Origin: Gp7-AA10 sp035636095
GTDB taxonomy: Bacteria; Acidobacteriota; Thermoanaerobaculia; Gp7-AA8
Length of the DNA stretch: 23,331 nt
Assembly (NCBI GenBank): GCA_035636095.1
Contig: DASPZU010000003.1
Location: forward strand, 1 to 23,331
Direction: 5' to 3'
In this document: piece by piece, positions 22,093-23,331 of the stretch
How positions within the stretch are numbered: position 1 is the first letter of the stretch
How the letters are laid out: each line of letters opens with the position of its first letter
Position numbers and translations under genes: made by a program
Notes under the pieces: generated by a model
Told to the model about the DNA's origin: nothing
What the model saw: only the letters and a program-made list of their open reading frames with translations
Databases searched by the model: none

Positions 22093-22690
22093 TTACCTCA
22101 CACCCGCCCGCAAATCCTGAATGTGCGCGGCCATGACCGTGTCGCCGGCTGCCAGCGTCGGGCCCGTGTAGAGCATCGCGGCCAGCCCCAGGCTGGCGCG
22201 TGCTTCGTCGAGATTCGACCGCAACTCGGTGATGTGAACAACCTTGATGAAGACGTCCGCCGTCAGCGTGTCGGTGAAGGTCGCCGCAGACAAGCCGGCT
22301 GCGGCCCGGACCGCGTTGACCGCTGTTCGCAGCTCCGTGAGGTGAACAGCTTTGATGATCGTCGAGGCCGCGACAACCGGATCATCAGTAAACACCATTG
22401 TCGTAGCCAGATCCCTGTTGCTCGGTAACCCGATGTTCGACGCGTCGGTGGCCCGAACGAAGTAGACGTAGGTCGTGTTAGGCGTCAGCGATGTATTCGT
22501 GAGGTTGTTTGTGCTCGGAGATCCGACCAGGACAAAGGGAAGTTCGGCGGTGCGATGAGGATCGTCGTGGGATCGTTCGCCATGCTGTTCGCGATGAAGA
22601 TCTCTCCACCGCCAGAGACGCTCACCGTATTGATGATGCTCGCCCTCCCTGCGCGAAGTTGCCGGTGTCGCTTGCCATCCTGCCGCGCTG
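22093..22690 (-). pseudogene. Decayed C-terminal part of an Fn3/HITELR-repeat secreted protein
   Basis: The frame from about 22548 to 22093 encodes an Fn3-like strand pattern (PFVLVGSPSTNNLTNTSLTP, then TTYVYFVRATDASN), followed by three related C-terminal blocks: IKAVHLTELRTAVNAVR, IKVVHITELRSNLDEAR and MAAHIQDLRAGVR. This is a common ending of large secreted proteins in some Acidobacteriota-like genomes. Upstream (to about 22690) protein-like text continues in a different frame (SIINTVSVSGGGEIFIANSM) and in a third (MASDTGNFAQGG), implying at least two frameshifts. No proper start exists. An ATG at 22398 could express only the three blocks. A whole upstream gene is missing, so I call it a remnant. 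Confidence 0.55.
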
Positions 22691-22721
22691 AGCGATAACC
22701 TCGCGTGCTCGAGGATCGTCC

Positions 22722-23331
22722 ATGAATCGTCGCGTCGGACTCGCCCTCTTATTCGCGCTAGCTCTCTTCAGCGCCGCGCTCGCCGCGCCCCATCCCGTCA
22801 GCGTCGACGACCTGATGAAGCTTCGCTGGATCGCCGACGTTCAAATTTCCCCGGATGGAGAGCGCGTGGCCTACGTCGTCTCCCAGCCCAACGTCGAGAA
22901 CAACACGCACGACGCGCAGCTTTACGTCGTCCCCACCGCCGGTGGCGCGCCGGTGCGCATGACCTTCGGCACGCGCATCTTCAACGTTCCGAGGCCCGCA
23001 CCGCACCTGCGCTGGTCGCCGAACGGATCCTCGCTCGCTTTCGTCGCGCTGGTGAATGATCTTCCCCAGGTGGTCAGCATGAACGCCACCGGCGGCGAGG
23101 CGCGAGCTCTGACCACGGCCAAAGAGGGAACGGCGATGTTCGAGTGGTCGCCAGATGGGCGGCGCATCGCCTACATCGCTCCCGATCCGGCGCCCGCCGA
23201 CGAAGAGCGTCGCAAGAAAGACAAGACCTATGTAAACGAGGTGGACCGCAACGAGCGGCCGCCGCGGGTGTGGATCCAGGACGTGGCGGGCGGCAACTCT
23301 CGCGCGATCACGCCGGCGGACCAATACGTGT
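22722..23331 (+). CDS. S9-family (prolyl oligopeptidase-type) peptidase, N-terminal part
   Basis: The first 203 codons of an exported serine peptidase, cut off by the window end. It has a signal peptide (VGLALLFALALFSAALAAP), then the S9 hallmark start VSVDDLMKLRWIADVQISPDG and beta-propeller repeats (PHLRWSPNGSSLAF; MFEWSPDGRRIAY), which form the N-terminal blades gating the active site. The catalytic alpha/beta-hydrolase domain with Ser-Asp-His lies beyond 23331. The ATG at 22722 has GAGGA 6-7 nt upstream. It points right and is probably a host gene outside the metal island. The family is dipeptidyl-peptidase or acylaminoacyl-peptidase-like, not resolvable here. Confidence 0.9.
   Translation, partial: MNRRVGLALLFALALFSAALAAPHPVSVDDLMKLRWIADVQISPDGERVAYVVSQPNVENNTHDAQLYVVPTAGGAPVRMTFGTRIFNVPRPAPHLRWSPNGSSLAFVALVNDLPQVVSMNATGGEARALTTAKEGTAMFEWSPDGRRIAYIAPDPAPADEERRKKDKTYVNEVDRNERPPRVWIQDVAGGNSRAITPADQYV

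Overview
The window looks like a copper/silver (and divalent metal) detoxification island from a GC-rich, Gram-negative-type soil or environmental bacterium. Outer-membrane factors, RND efflux, lipoprotein signals and a probable TAT-exported oxidase show a two-membrane cell. Acidobacteriota is my best guess, inferred from the style of the secreted proteins (Fn3 plus 'HITELR'-type C-terminal repeats, a DNRLRE protein), from GCAGAAG heptamer repeats and from a four-helix-bundle (23S-IVP family) gene. No taxonomic marker gene is present.

Layout. Positions 1-380 hold the start of a leftward gene and an isolated 3' half of a tRNA-Ala, a possible integration scar. A CopB-type Cu+/Ag+ P-type ATPase follows (381-2444, minus). 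A secreted zincin-like protein (2828-3658, plus) faces the island across a strong bidirectional terminator. From 3724 to 21979 all genes point left. Right to left they are: (i) a Cus-type system of a small Cys/His-rich exported protein, CusC-like TolC, CusB and CusA, with a four-helix-bundle gene and heptamer repeats wedged between cusB and cusA, ending in a PCYCGC-family gene that reads as a selenoprotein; (ii) a DNRLRE surface protein with a CusF-like lipoprotein; (iii) a Met-rich 36-residue membrane miniprotein, a four-TM protein, a methyltransferase and a CDF exporter, with overlapping or closely spaced genes; (iv) a BNR/sialidase-fold protein and a second small Cys/His-rich exported protein; (v) a Met/His-repeat lipoprotein, a second TolC, a multicopper oxidase, a cytochrome c, a DUF5666-like protein and a SnoaL-like protein. 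The right end has a decayed Fn3/HITELR protein and the start of an S9 peptidase (plus strand).

Inferred joint function: CopB moves cytoplasmic Cu+/Ag+ to the periplasm. CusF-like and Met/His-rich proteins bind it there, the multicopper oxidase oxidises Cu(I), with electrons possibly linked to the cytochrome c, and CusCBA expels metal across the outer membrane. The CDF protein exports divalent metals. No metal-responsive regulator is encoded in the window.

Most notable observation: the PCYCGC-family gene (14775-15287) has an in-frame TGA exactly where relatives carry the first Cys of a CGxC motif. The reading frame continues for 50 conserved-looking codons, and a bacterial-SECIS-like hairpin starts five bases after the TGA. 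This strongly suggests selenocysteine. The second is a four-helix-bundle gene with oppositely oriented heptamer repeats inserted into the cusBA operon, the same repeat having become the signal peptide of the neighbouring cusC-like gene.
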